A stretch of 64,000 nt of DNA from Allolobophora icterica. Its lineage: Eukaryota > Annelida > Clitellata > Crassiclitellata > Lumbricidae. Position numbers and translations under genes: made by a program. This document shows positions 50,609 through 60,968 of this stretch, piece after piece; the stretch's first letter is position 1, and each line of letters starts with the position of its first letter. The stretch lies in assembly GCA_963556255.1 (NCBI GenBank), contig OY744612.1:26327637-26391636 (forward strand). Direction: 5' to 3'. Below the pieces are notes generated by a model. The model had not been told where the DNA came from. It was given only the letters and a program-made list of their open reading frames with translations, and made no database searches.

Positions 50609-51130
50609 AGTCTAAATATAGGCGTAATTTGTGGGAGGTACGAAGGCTACCGGTACCAGGGCTTATTCTAACGTGCAGCTGGACACAGAGTGTGTAGTTG
50701 GGAAAGAAATCTGTGCAGCTAAAATTCAGATTTTGTGCAGTTACTTTTTGTAGCCTAATTGTATAAACCAACGAAAGTTGCTAATAATTAAGCTAGTGGT
50801 TAAAATATAAGACATGTTTAAGTGCAGTGAATTAAATTTTAAACTTCCAAAGACTGCGCTACTGTTATAAGATACAAAAATGCAGACAAAGACATGGAAT
50901 ATTTAAACCAGGCTGCTGATTTGTTGAGTCCGAAATAAGCCAAATAACGATTAGTCAAATCAGATAAAACGTAAAAAGAGTTATTGCAATTGCCAGTTTG
51001 TAACATTAAATATAGTTAAACCGAAACAGTTACGAGTAAGTCGGACCACATGCCTCCTTGCTTTTGTGGCTGCGGCTTGGCAACGCACATACAAGAAAAA
51101 TTGCAAATGCGTAGAGCGTCTCCTTACTTC

Positions 51131-51271
51131 CTATAGTGAGGAGGCTAAGGTCCAAAAAAGCACTGCATTGTTCATCTTGTGGATAAAAGCAACAAATTTT
51201 TATGGCTTCAAGAAAAGCATATTTTAAAACTTTTCAGCCAGAGGCATCACTTAATTCAAACGGGAACATAA
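51131..51271 (+). repeat. Subterminal inverted repeat of the composite, left arm
   Basis: Shares GTGGATAAAAGCAACAAA, CTTTTCAGCCAGAGGCATCA and CGGGAACATAA with the reverse complement of 56940-57070. The module CTATAGTGAGG is repeated once more at 51331 in the forward direction. Confidence 0.8.
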
Positions 51272-51469
51272 TAAAATATATATATTAAAATGCGCTAAAA
51301 ATGCATATGCTCCAGTGTTGGCGCACAGCCCTATAGTGAGGTGGCTTAGTGAAATTAACGTTACACGGCGGATAAAAGCACCAAATTTGGCAGGATGATC
51401 TGTCAGGGTCTATTAATTAATGTTGGAAGGGGAGCCCTCTGAAATTTTGAAACGTTTTTATGTAAAACG

Positions 51470-53130
51470 CAAAAATTCAAGATGGCGTCCAAGATGGCTG
51501 CCGGGAGCTATAATTGTCTATATCTCAAGCAATATTCAACCTAGAAAGCTGCTTTTGGTGTCAAATTGCAGGGTTTATTGCTCAGTGTTCAGTTAAAATA
51601 ACTTCAATCACTTAATGTATCATTCCAAGATGGCGTCCAAGATGGCTGCCGGGAGCTATAATTGTCTATATCTCAAGCATTATTCAACCTAGAAAGCTGC
51701 TTTTTATGTCAAATTGTAGGGTTTATTGCTAAGTTTTCGGTTAAAATAACTTCAATCACTTAATGTATCATTCCAAGATGGCGTCCAAGATGGCTGCCGG
51801 GAGCTATAATTGTCTATATCTCAAGCATTATTCAACCTAGAAAGCTGCTTTTTATGTCAAATTGTAGGGTTTATTGCTAAGTTTTCAGTTAAAATAATGT
51901 AACGGAGATGGGTTCCCTCCTTTAAGTTGGTCTGGCGCTTAATGCTTGGCTGATTCTTTGGTTCTTATCATGCACATTGTTCACTTGGAGAACTCTGTTA
52001 AGTTCGCCGTTGTGTTTGGCGGACATTGTTTTACCATGGTATGGAGAAGTTGTGTTAGGGTGATGAGGAATGTACGCCTCAAGACTGTTGACGAACTTTC
52101 CTATGTTCGCGTTTGAGAAATATGTTGAATTATTCATGTACTTGCGCCGGATGCTTTTTTTTGGCTGACTTTTCGCTGGCACTAGTGTATATTAGATGCT
52201 CTGGCAGTCTATTTAGGTCGCCATTTAAGTTTTGTCTGTAGGAAGTCTGGCTGATGTTCGTTAATATAAGGCTGATGTTCGTTAATATAAGGCCCGATAA
52301 CGCATTGGATAACATCTGGCGTAGAGTGCGAGAGGTACAGAGATCGAGTCCCATAGGCGGACATGCTTTGTAGGCTGCAATTTGCGCCGTGTATTGCAGG
52401 CTGTCTGTTCTGTTAGTAGTTAAGATTTATCGCATAACATGTACATGTACAGCGCAGTGCGTTTGCAGGCGCTTAATTAAAGAATAAATAAAATATGAAT
52501 TTAGTCAGATTTGCAGGGTGGCTGACATTCGCCGGTTCGCCTAGGGCACTTTACGTTCGTCAGAAGTGTAACTTGTCGCCTAACAAAAAGTATATAAGGA
52601 CCTTGTGTAGAGCATACGTGTCTGTCTGGTCGTTTTGTTCGGTGTGCTTCTCGTCTGTTCGCTCTTCGCTCGCTCGTGGATTTCGTTTGGATCGTTGATT
52701 TAGCTCTTCGTAATATTGCAAGTTTTCAAGCGCTAGTTTGATGTATATTATTTGACGTACAGTGTCGAATAAAGAAGAATTTCGGTCGTTGTGAAATAAA
52801 AGAGTTTAACTTTACAGTGAAGTACGGTCTTTTCTTATTTTAAATCTTCAGCCAAAAAGCTGAAGTCGAACTCAACGGATATTAGCGACGGTCGTGAGGC
52901 ATCCTGGGTCGCGACACGAGCCGTCGGCTACCTTATCGGAAACACCTTACAGAAGTCCGGTCACCTGGGAGTAGTAGTTACGCGACAATAACTTCAATCA
53001 CTTAATGTATCATTCCAAGATGGCGTCCAAGATGGCTGCCGGGAGCTATAATTGTCTATATCTCAAGCATTATTCAACCTAGAAAGGTGCTTTTTGTGTC
53101 AAACCATAGGGTTTATTGCTCAGCGTTCAG
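51470..53130. repeat. 148-bp satellite, four copies, broken by an LTR
   Basis: The block AAGATGGCGTCCAAGATGG starts near 51479, 51627, 51775 and 53017. The first two intervals are exactly 148 bp, and the third is also 148 bp once the 1090-bp LTR and its 4-bp duplication are removed. Each copy carries two AAGATGGC words, similar to YY1 sites. Confidence 0.9.
51898..52987 (+). mobile_element. Solo LTR of an LTR retrotransposon (1090 bp)
   Basis: Starts TGTAACGGAG and ends ACGCGACA (TG...CA), flanked by a 4-bp duplication ATAA (51894-51897, 52988-52991) within the satellite. It contains a TATATAAGG box near 52590 and several AATAAA words downstream (52480-52770), so the likely transcriptional direction is plus. 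No internal coding region or second LTR. The short duplication suits Gypsy- or BEL-type integration. Confidence 0.78.
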
Positions 53131-53739
53131 TTGAGTAGTAGTAGTCATAAGAACACGAGCTTGCATGGAAAAAATATTGGAAATCGGTAACGACGTTCCA
53201 GTGTTATTTTTTAAATAATTGATCTATGTACGGGCTGTGACTGTAAGATCAAGCAATGTTGGGTATTTGTGTTGTAGTTGTACTTCTCAAGTTGTGAGAT
53301 TACTTAGTTGTAAACAAAATTGAATTTAAGGTCCGAATTCTTCTGGTTCAAAGCCAGGCACCCACTGAACTTTCTCTCTGGATGCATTCACACCCAAGGC
53401 GGCGGCGCCTATACACTATACTACTCTTAGACGCAGAATAAGTGTCTTTTGCTAACATAGTACATTTCGAAATATGATTTAAACATTCCATATACACGGC
53501 AACTGACATAGCATTATGACACAAACTTTTCAATATTTATTTTGTATGTGATTCTAGGTTAGCATGGGTGGCATATGCCTAAGTCTTTCAATGCTAAGCT
53601 GTGATAGTGTCAATTACCGGTAGAGATGATGAAAAAAAGAACATAGAAATTCAAATTTGTAAAGTGCCACTGTAAAGCTAAGCACAGGGCACCAGCTTAT
53701 TCACAAATGCTATGTCAAGTCACAAGGGTGTAAGGAAAT

Positions 53740-54565
53740 GTACAGTAATCCTCCAGTGCAGGTGAGTTCATTAATTATGGCAAGCGAAGTGGAGATGTAC
53801 AGTAATCATCCAGTGAAGGCGCATCCTATGACAAGAGAATTGAAGAAGTACATTAATAGTCCAGTGATGGAATGTACATCAATAGTCCAGTGAAGGTACA
53901 TATGTGTACATTAACTGTCCAGTTAAGGCATGCTTTACAACAACCGAAGTGAAGATGTACAATAATCCTCCAGTACAGGTGAGTTCGTTAATTGTCCAGT
54001 GAAGATGTGTCCCATGGCAAGCAAAGTGAAGATGTACAGTAATCCTCCAGTGCAGGTGAGTTCGTTAATTGTCCAGTGAAGATGTGTCCCCATGGCACGT
54101 AAAGTGAAAATGTACAGTAATCCTCCAGTGCAGGTGAGTTCGTTAATTATGGCAAGCAAAGTGAAGATGTACAGTAATCCTCCAGCGCAGGTGAGTTCGT
54201 TAATTGTCCAGTGAAGATGTGTCCCCATGGCACGTAAAGTGAAGATGTACAGTAATCCTCCAGTGCAGGTGAGTTCGTTAATTATGGCAAGCAAAGTGAA
54301 GATGTACAGTAATCCTCCAGCGCAGGTGAGTTCATTAGTTATGGCAAGCGAAATGGAGATGTACAGTAATCCTCCAGTGCAGGTAAGTTCGTTATTTATG
54401 GCAAGCGAAATGGAGATGTACAGTAATCCTCCAGTGCAGGTAAGTTCGTTATTTATGGCAAGCGAAATGGAGATGTACAGTAATCCTCCAGTGCAGGTGA
54501 GTTCGTTATTTATGGCAAGCAAAGTGCAGATGTACAGTAATCCTCCAGTGCAGGCGAGTTCGTTA
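53740..54565. repeat. 57-bp minisatellite, about 14 copies
   Basis: Unit GTACAGTAATCCTCCAGTGC plus AGGTGAGTTCGTTAATT and ATGGCAAGCAAAGTGAAGAT. Divergent copies lie at the left (53740-53940) and near-identical ones to the right. The period is a multiple of three, so it stays open on both strands. It directly truncates the PIN-like ORF. Confidence 0.92.
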
Positions 54566-55093
54566 ATTGTCCACCCACAATTCGTGACAAGCTATTTTCT
54601 GCTGAAAGGCAACAGCCAGGACAACTACATCAGTATCAACAGTCTTAATCATTATTTTGTGATTCCCAGCCCGAACCAAATCAGCGGCATGCAAAAACAT
54701 TTTAGTGTCTGCCTCTTCATGTGTGCAAGGACTTAGTTGAGCAATATCATAACTGTCTATTGTACTTAGAACAGCCGTGTTCAATGTAACTACAATATGC
54801 TTATCCATACCTGTTGACATATTAGACAATTTTTTAGCTAGAAATGTAAACAAGGCTGTTTTATTGTCATTATTGCATAGGAAGTCATGCCAGTTACGTG
54901 GAACTGGAGCCGATTCAGTAATCTGGCGCCGTATACCACAACCACGTTTGGCACGAGTTAAGCCTTTGAGACTAACACTTTCGTAATGGTCCCACACAAT
55001 ATCAATTGAGTCAATCTGAGTAGGTTTAGGGGTCGCTATGATTTCAACAATTTTCTGATACATGCATTTCGGATGAAATTTTGGTCGTATAAT
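54563..55093 (-). pseudogene. PIN/XPG-like nuclease-related protein of a mobile-element family, truncated
   Basis: The frame reads IIRPKFHPKC before MYQKIVEIIATPK. From that Met, DIVWDHYESVSLKGLTRAKR is at 21-40, NWHDFLCNNDNK at 57-68 and SPCTHEEADTKMFLHAADLV at 111-130, then IMIKTVDTDVVVLAVA at 137-152. The paired acidic motifs (E116, E117, D119; D143, D145) resemble PIN/XPG-I nuclease acidic clusters. I recognise the sequence as a widespread uncharacterised invertebrate family, normally several hundred residues longer; here it stops after ELWVDN at the minisatellite. The nuclease assignment is inferred from motif pattern only. Confidence 0.65.
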
Positions 55094-55489
55094 GTTCTGA
55101 ATTTTTTTTCAAATGACTAGAACAATAAGAACATGTAAATGTTGCATTGTGAAGGCACTAACAGTGCCTGCAAACTGTTGCTTAGCATTTGGTCCATCAA
55201 AATCTACTCCAAAGACAAATAATCTCTAGAGGAACACAGTTTTAGATACCAGTTAACAGTTTTTCAATTGTTTTATTATTGTTCACTTCCTGTTACTGAC
55301 TGTCAAAAAAATAAAAATGAAACATGGATGTATTTGTCAAAAATAACTCGTTATTTGCTGTTTTTCGCTATTTATCCAAAAAGTGAGAATTCATCTCTTT
55401 GTCTCTTTGTGCTGTCGGCTCTAGGAGCCCTAGCGATCGTCATGCCACACAGTCTCCGTTGCCGTCTTGCTACTTCTCCCAGTAGCCCT

Positions 55490-55805
55490 TGAGTCGCGCT
55501 TTGGCCTGGGAGTCCCACCTCAGCGCTCCGGCCTGGGAGTCCCTCCATCCGCGACCATCGGCGTGGTTTGGTGTGTGGCATGACGATTTTCTTGGCATGA
55601 TTAACAGGGGTGGTTTGCCATTGCCTTCCCCTGGTTTTGCCTGCCGTGCCCGTTCGTTCCCCTTCCTAGGAAGGGTACCAACGGTCCGCACCACGAGAAG
55701 GTGGGCACGGAGGACTTTGGTTCACCAGCCCAGGTCGGATCCGAGTCTACGCTCATCAGAGTCGTCGGTCAGGTCGCCTCCCTGCTTTACTCTGTAACAG
55801 AGTGA
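55490..55805 (+). repeat. GC-rich block of unknown origin inside the composite
   Basis: This 300-bp stretch (GGTGGTTTGCCATTGCCTTC and neighbours) is far more GC-rich than its surroundings. It includes a direct repeat of GGCCTGGGAGTCCC at about 55502 and 55530. It may be a SINE-like insertion, but no promoter boxes or duplication were found. Confidence 0.4.
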
Positions 55806-55821
55806 CTGGTGAACCTTTGCG

Positions 55822-55909
55822 GAGTCCTTGGCAACAGCATTGCTAGATTTTGATAAGATCGGGTCACTACCACCCTCCGTCGTTCTTTCACGGCTAGACA
55901 CTTATGGAG
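55822..55909 (+). repeat. 88-bp perfect inverted repeat, left arm
   Basis: Exactly complementary to 56427-56514; starts GAGTCCTTGGCAACAGCATT. It overlaps the start of the plus-strand N-terminal coding relic. Confidence 0.92.
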
Positions 55910-56180
55910 GTCTGTTTGAGACTTTCCGATTGAATAAAGCCAAATGGCACAAATCGTGTCGTTCTAAATTTAGTGCTAGAGAATTGCAACGTAAGTGTTC
56001 TATTGTTTATAAAAGTTTACTAGCAATTCATTAACAGATCACACTAATATGCTGTCAGACCAGTTTGGCGATGACGCCTTTACGAATCCTGTAAATAAAC
56101 GCCGATGCACAAGATCTGACATCAGTGATATAAAATTACCAGGCATTCCATTTTGCTTTTTCTGTGCAGCTGATTGTTTT
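55843..56180 (+). pseudogene. N-terminal relic of the PIN-like element protein family, opposite strand
   Basis: Frames read FDKIGSLPPSVVLSRLDTYG, GLFETFRLNKAKWHKSCRSK, FSARELQRK, then after a stop TNMLSDQFGDDAFTNPVNKR and PGIPFCFFCAADC. The AKWHKSC and CFFC parts look like the Cys/His-rich N-terminus seen in the same protein family as 54563-55093. That C-terminal part is on the minus strand, so an inversion has occurred. Identification is by pattern. Confidence 0.45.
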
Positions 56181-56426
56181 TAACAGTGTCCAACATAAAC
56201 ATACCAATCACAGCCAAGTTCCTGTTGCGGTACGGCACAACAAGAAACAGGAAACACCATTACCTCTGTACATAGCTCCTAGTGTCCATGCTGCTTAGAG
56301 TGGTGCAAAAAAGTAAAATTAAGAAATTTGTTTCTCCAGAAGGCTGCCCTTGTTACATGTAATATTATGAATTTTTTTGACAAATTTTGAAGTTAATCTG
56401 AGAATATTTAAGGGTCGCTATGAATT

Positions 56427-56514
56427 CTCCATAAGTGTCTAGCCGTGAAAGAACGACGGAGGGTGGTAGTGACCCGATCTTATCAAAATCTAGCAATGCT
56501 GTTGCCAAGGACTC
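56427..56514 (-). repeat. 88-bp perfect inverted repeat, right arm
   Basis: Reverse complement of 55822-55909, separated by 517 bp. The two arms could form a long hairpin. Confidence 0.92.
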
Positions 56515-56939
56515 ATATCCAGAACTTTTGTCAATGACAATTGAATTAGCAGGACACTATAGCTTTTCGCGTGTTTTATTCTGGCATAACAAACACTGCG
56601 CCCAATCCACCGGCAATACAGATCGGTAGCAGGTACAGCTATGTCGACTAAAGTGCACCGTTTAGACATTGCATATATTTAAATTCTAACCTTACACACA
56701 AAATATTCAAATGCATAAAAATTTACTAAATCCTTGTTCAAGAAAATAACGTTTTTGTGCAAAATACAATCTAAATACAAATTTAAAGAAGTTTTATTGA
56801 CAATTTCCGATCATGAAATAGTTTACAATTCTAGCTGTCGCCTAAACGATGTCTGTTTATAGCCCAAAAAATCCGCACAAATGGTCGAACTAATAGAGAA
56901 AGTACCGCATTTATGGCATATTTTCAATAATTTTTTTAG

Positions 56940-57070
56940 TTATGTTCCCGATTGAATTTTGTGATGCCTCTGGCTGAAAAGTCTTAAAATATGTTTTTCT
57001 TGAATACAAAAAAGTTTGTTGCTTTTATCCACAGTTTGAACAATGCACGAAGCTATCGTCCTCACTACTA
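56940..57070 (-). repeat. Subterminal inverted repeat of the composite, right arm
   Basis: Reverse complement of the left arm at 51131-51271 with roughly three quarters identity by eye. Confidence 0.8.
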
Positions 57071-57264
57071 GGCTATTCCACATTTAGGCGGAAATAATTA
57101 ACTTCCGATATCAACATATTTTTTATTTGGCAACAATGGCGGTGTTATCTTGACCAAAAGTGTCGTCGCATTCTGCCTATTCACTTCCAAAAACTGTAAA
57201 TGTTCCCTTAAAACCAACTTTGTTTTGCTGCTTTTGGTGTGGCTTTAGTTCTATGCGCTCGTTT

Positions 57265-57687
57265 TTACAGCCACACAAGCATGGGTGCCCTAGGGTCCCT
57301 TTCGATTAATGGCAGCATATTGTGATAAATATACAAGTATTCATTATCAGAATCGATCGACATACTGTTTCTGCCGATATATTTTAAAGCCGAGCCATTG
57401 CTGTGAGGCTTAGCAGCCAGAACATGGGCCAAGACCATTGTCACATTTCTGTATGCATCCGATAATGCAAGAAAGCGAATTATTTGTGCCAGTGTCATTT
57501 GTCGAAGAGTTTCAATATTGTCCATTTCAATTGTCTCCCAAACGTCAAGAGATGACTCGCAAAAAGCCAGGTCAGAGCATAGCATGTTGTGAGCTCGTTT
57601 AAAATTTGCCGACAGTTGTAGAGTAGCCAGAGTTCGCAGCCTACTCATCAGTTCAGCATCAACATCAAACCGTTGGTCAAAGAACAC
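57265..57687 (-). pseudogene. hAT-like transposase C-terminal fragment
   Basis: 140 residues containing TLATLQLSANFKRAHNMLCS, MTLAQIIRFLALSDAYRN, VTMVLAHVLAAKPHS, then EYLYIYHNMLPLIERDPRAP. The order AKPHS, then a short segment, then a YLYIxHNMxPL motif suits the C-terminal dimerisation part of a hAT-like transposase family. The usual SADVERLIS stretch after AKPHS seems deleted. It agrees with the hAT-type ends of the composite. Confidence 0.5.
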
Positions 57688-57829
57688 TCCTTTACTTGCT
57701 TTACACAGCTGAGATTTCCTCTATCTTGGTAACACATTTGACCACTGGCCACCTCTAAGCTGGTGACGCCTATGCCTGCGTGCATGAGCCCTCGTCTGCT
57801 CAGCTTTGATGCTCTCTCTCATGATCTTC

Positions 57830-58445
57830 AAGTATGGCTGTCCTCAAACCGGCTTTCTTTAAATCCGCCAAAGACCATCTGGCCAAGAATGACTACCCTC
57901 TCTTAGCTCAAAGCTTTTTTTCGTATATCTTCTCAACATCTGTCCGTAACTTGGGTGTCATTGTTGATAGTTCCATTTCTGACCATATCTCTAACCTCAC
58001 CTTCTCGTGTTATTGCCATATCAGACGTCTGAAAGCTATCTAAAGATCTGTCTCCTATCCAGTCTTTACCTCCGTTGTCCATGACTTCATCTGCTTTCGC
58101 ATAGATTACTGTAACTCCCTCTTTGTTGGCCTCCCCCAAAGTCCGTCTCTCCCCTCTGCAATCTGTTCTCAACGCAGCTGCCAGACTAATCGCCCACCTT
58201 CCACGTTTCTCCCATATTTCCACATTCATGGTTGAACATCTTCACTGGCTTTCTCTTAATGCTCGCATTCAACTAAAGGTACTTGTCCATATTCGCCGAT
58301 CTTACCTGGGATTTGCTCCCAAATACCTCTGTGACTCAATATGTCTTCCTGCTTCAGCTGGCTCCTTTCGCCCTTTCTATCTAGGTTTATCGAATGGCGA
58401 ATATGTAGGCCTAAAATTTAACCTCGGTGAAATAAATATGTGAAA
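57830..58445 (+). mobile_element. CR1/L2-like LINE fragment near the right end of the composite
   Basis: Frameshifted pieces read VRNLGVIVDSSISDHISNL, DFICFRIDYCNSLFVGLP, then LQSVLNAAARLIAHLPRFS, LHWLSLNARIQLKVL and LGFAPKYLCD, in the order expected after the RT fingers and palm of a CR1/L2 ORF2. No 3' tail follows. Confidence 0.75.
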
Positions 58446-58928
58446 GTAATTCTTATGTCAGGTTCCTTTCTTATTCCTTTGGATTTAGGCCAGCCTGGCC
58501 AGGATGCCGTGTTATGAATCGACAGCAGCCTTAATTAATTATGTCCACCCGGTAACGATAAAATTGTAATATTAATATTCACTAAAACATTGCTAAAAAT
58601 GAGGCGAATTCACTGTTTAAAATTCCATATCTTTTCAGAGGCGAAAAGATATGGAACTTTGCCCCTGGACCTCAATGAGGTCACATCCTCTGGACCCCCT
58701 AATTCTTTCCTCATGTGCAGTTGAGAAAATTCCTTAGAATAAGCCCTGACCGGTACCCCCACTTCTTGGATGTGGGGGGGGGGTACCGTATCCCCACTTT
58801 TTGAACAATGTTAATCAATATTTTTATTATTGTGCCTTCCCAGAGATCGCAGCCTCCACCTTGCTTTGTGTATGTAAGAAATTGGTACTCCTCACTTTTT
58901 GAACCAAAGTTACGCCTCTGAGTCTAAA

Positions 58929-60968
58929 GTAGTCAGATCTGGTCTGCTATTTTGGTGGGATAAAGCCTATAAAAGGCTGTCCAAAATGCATTATCAGTTC
59001 TTATCACACATAGCCAAGATTTTGTTGATAGCTTGTTACAAATGTCACTGATAGATCCGTGCATGGAGAATTGTATGTCAAACACTGAAGTACTGTTGTC
59101 ACTGAACTGTTTCTTAATTATTACAAGTATGGGAGTCCAATACTGTACTTCAGTGCGAGTTAATACTATTTTTTACATCACAATCTGCAAGTCGACGTTT
59201 TGCAGCATGATCAATTGGCACATCGAAGTTTATTGTCAGTGGTAACATCATTGCACAATGCAGTCATGGATGTCATCAGTCTTGTTGTCAAGACCTTAAA
59301 CCTCAAGACCAAGACCAAGGCTAAGACTTTGAACCTCAAGACCAAGACCAAGACTTTGAACATCAAGACCAACACCAAGACTTTGAACCTCAAGACCAAG
59401 ACCCCAAAAAATCACATTCAGGCCAAGACTTCTTTTCTTTAAAAAAAATTGTCAAGTCGGAATACTGGCTATTTTAATGAAAACATGAGTCTTTTATTTT
59501 ATTCAAGCAAATTAAATTTAAATGGAGACTGCAGAGAATTCCGAATTCGTATTATTTTACAAAAGTCCTTCGTGCAAAATGTTATTCCAAATGCCTTTTG
59601 TATATTTTATAAAAACCAGTTCGCTCAGAATTTTCTGGCCAAGACGTGCCTTGTGGCTCTTTGTGGGGCCTCATAAAAATTTCGCCATGTAAAAAATACG
59701 TTCTACAGGGGATGAAGTCGCTGGCACACACAGTAGCTTATCAAGCACTGGATTTAAATGTAGGCCTACAAATCGTGAGCCTTTTGAAATCCTCCCATGG
59801 TTTATCAGGCCGTCTGGCTCAGAAAGAGTCTCAGCAGGGCTTCCAGACCCAGCATAACTTAGTTGCTGCTGCCGTTGGGTTTTCCTGACAAACAAGACTT
59901 GTATCCGTCCGTAGGTAGTTGTCGTAGGCTATAATGCAAACAGGCTTGATAATTTTTTTTAATTCTTGAGTTTTGTTAAATGAATGTTCATATTGACAGC
60001 TGGTCTTGGTCTTGCGAGACAAAGACCAAGACTTCCAACCTCAAGACCAAGACCAAGGCTTTGAACCTCAAGATCAAGACCAAGACTGTTGGTCTCAAGA
60101 CCAAGACCAAGACTTTTAAAAACGAACTCGAGTACACTTGGTCTCGAGGACAACAAGTCTGGATGTCATTCAGTTCAGTCAGTGCAGGACTAGATTTCGA
60201 TTGGTCGTTTCCAAGTTCCAACTGATTATGTTTGATTCTCGACTGTGGTTTCATTTGCAGCGACCATTGTGCATTATCATAACAGTGCTATAGAAGTTAT
60301 TAGATTAGATTGAGATTAACGTCCATCTCTTCCAAATTTTCCCATTTCTCCGTATGTGCTTTCCTATTCTACTCTGACTGAATCGATTGACTGCCTGTTT
60401 GATTGATTGAACACTGTACATAGGTCAAGTTACATTTTGATCTGTAACTGCGCACTAAGAAAATATTTGGTTCAGCTGAGCTCTACCATACTATAGCTAT
60501 ACTAGAAGAATCCAGGGGTAACCTGGTTATGCCCCCATTTGATTCAGCGTTGCACGCCAGTAAACTGTTATGGGTTTCATCCTGGGAAACTATAACAAGG
60601 TAATAAAAAATCTGAGCAAGTAATAGAACAGTTGACAAGTTTCCTCGGAAAATCATGAATTTCTGAGACAGTAAGCAAGATCACCAATACCTATATACCG
60701 TATACACTGTAGCTGGATAAATTGAAGATTTAGTTAGTTACAGGTAAATTTAGTTAGTTACAGGTAAATCACTGCTATTTAACCTTTGCTTTGTGTTATT
60801 TTTAGCACCTTTTGATGATTGGTGCCTACTTGAGACAGGACTAAATGATCACGAGGTTTGTTATGACTAGCTAAAGCCAACCTACTCATGATACCTTTAC
60901 CTGTATCAAGTAGCACTATATACCTCATGGCTCTGCATTTGTATTATGTCTGCATATATGTCAATATA
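58929..60968. other. Non-coding with two CAAGAC minisatellite arrays
   Basis: Arrays of CAAGACCAAGACTTTGAACC-type units at 59287-59405 and 60005-60125 flank about 600 bp without a recognisable gene. The second array begins with an inverted copy of the unit (GGTCTTGGTCTTG) and ends with TTGGTCTCGAGGA, so it can fold back. Confidence 0.65.

Larger units (their letters stand above)
50657..58748. mobile_element. 8.1-kb composite hAT-like element with perfect 15-bp TIRs
   Basis: CAGGGCTTATTCTAA at 50657-50671 and its exact reverse complement at 58734-58748, with duplication ACCGGTAC at 50649-50656 and 58749-58756. The cargo includes subterminal inverted repeats, a 148-bp satellite with a solo LTR, a 57-bp minisatellite, a PIN-like ORF (minus), a GC-rich block, an 88-bp inverted repeat, a hAT-like transposase tail (minus) and a LINE piece. 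It cannot be autonomous as it stands. Confidence 0.88.
50617..58920. mobile_element. Outer hAT MITE of the GGCGTAATTT family, split by an 8.1-kb insertion
   Basis: Left end TATAGGCGTAATTTGTGGG and right end (reverse complement) CAGAGGCGTAACTTTGG match the 15008-15225 family. An exact duplication AGTCTAAA lies at 50609-50616 and 58921-58928. Without the insertion the MITE would be about 200 bp, like its relative. Confidence 0.85.

Noticed and set aside
53740..54565. Possible CRISPR-like array
   Set aside because: The units are contiguous with no unique spacers, and this is animal DNA; it is a minisatellite.
53935..54736. Repeat proteins of 169-195 residues on both strands
   Set aside because: Both strands are open because the minisatellite period is 57 bp. 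Neither has non-repeat sequence typical of a gene.
57001..57100. Possible second copy of the 148-bp satellite
   Set aside because: It aligns instead, inverted, with the subterminal arm at 51131-51271.
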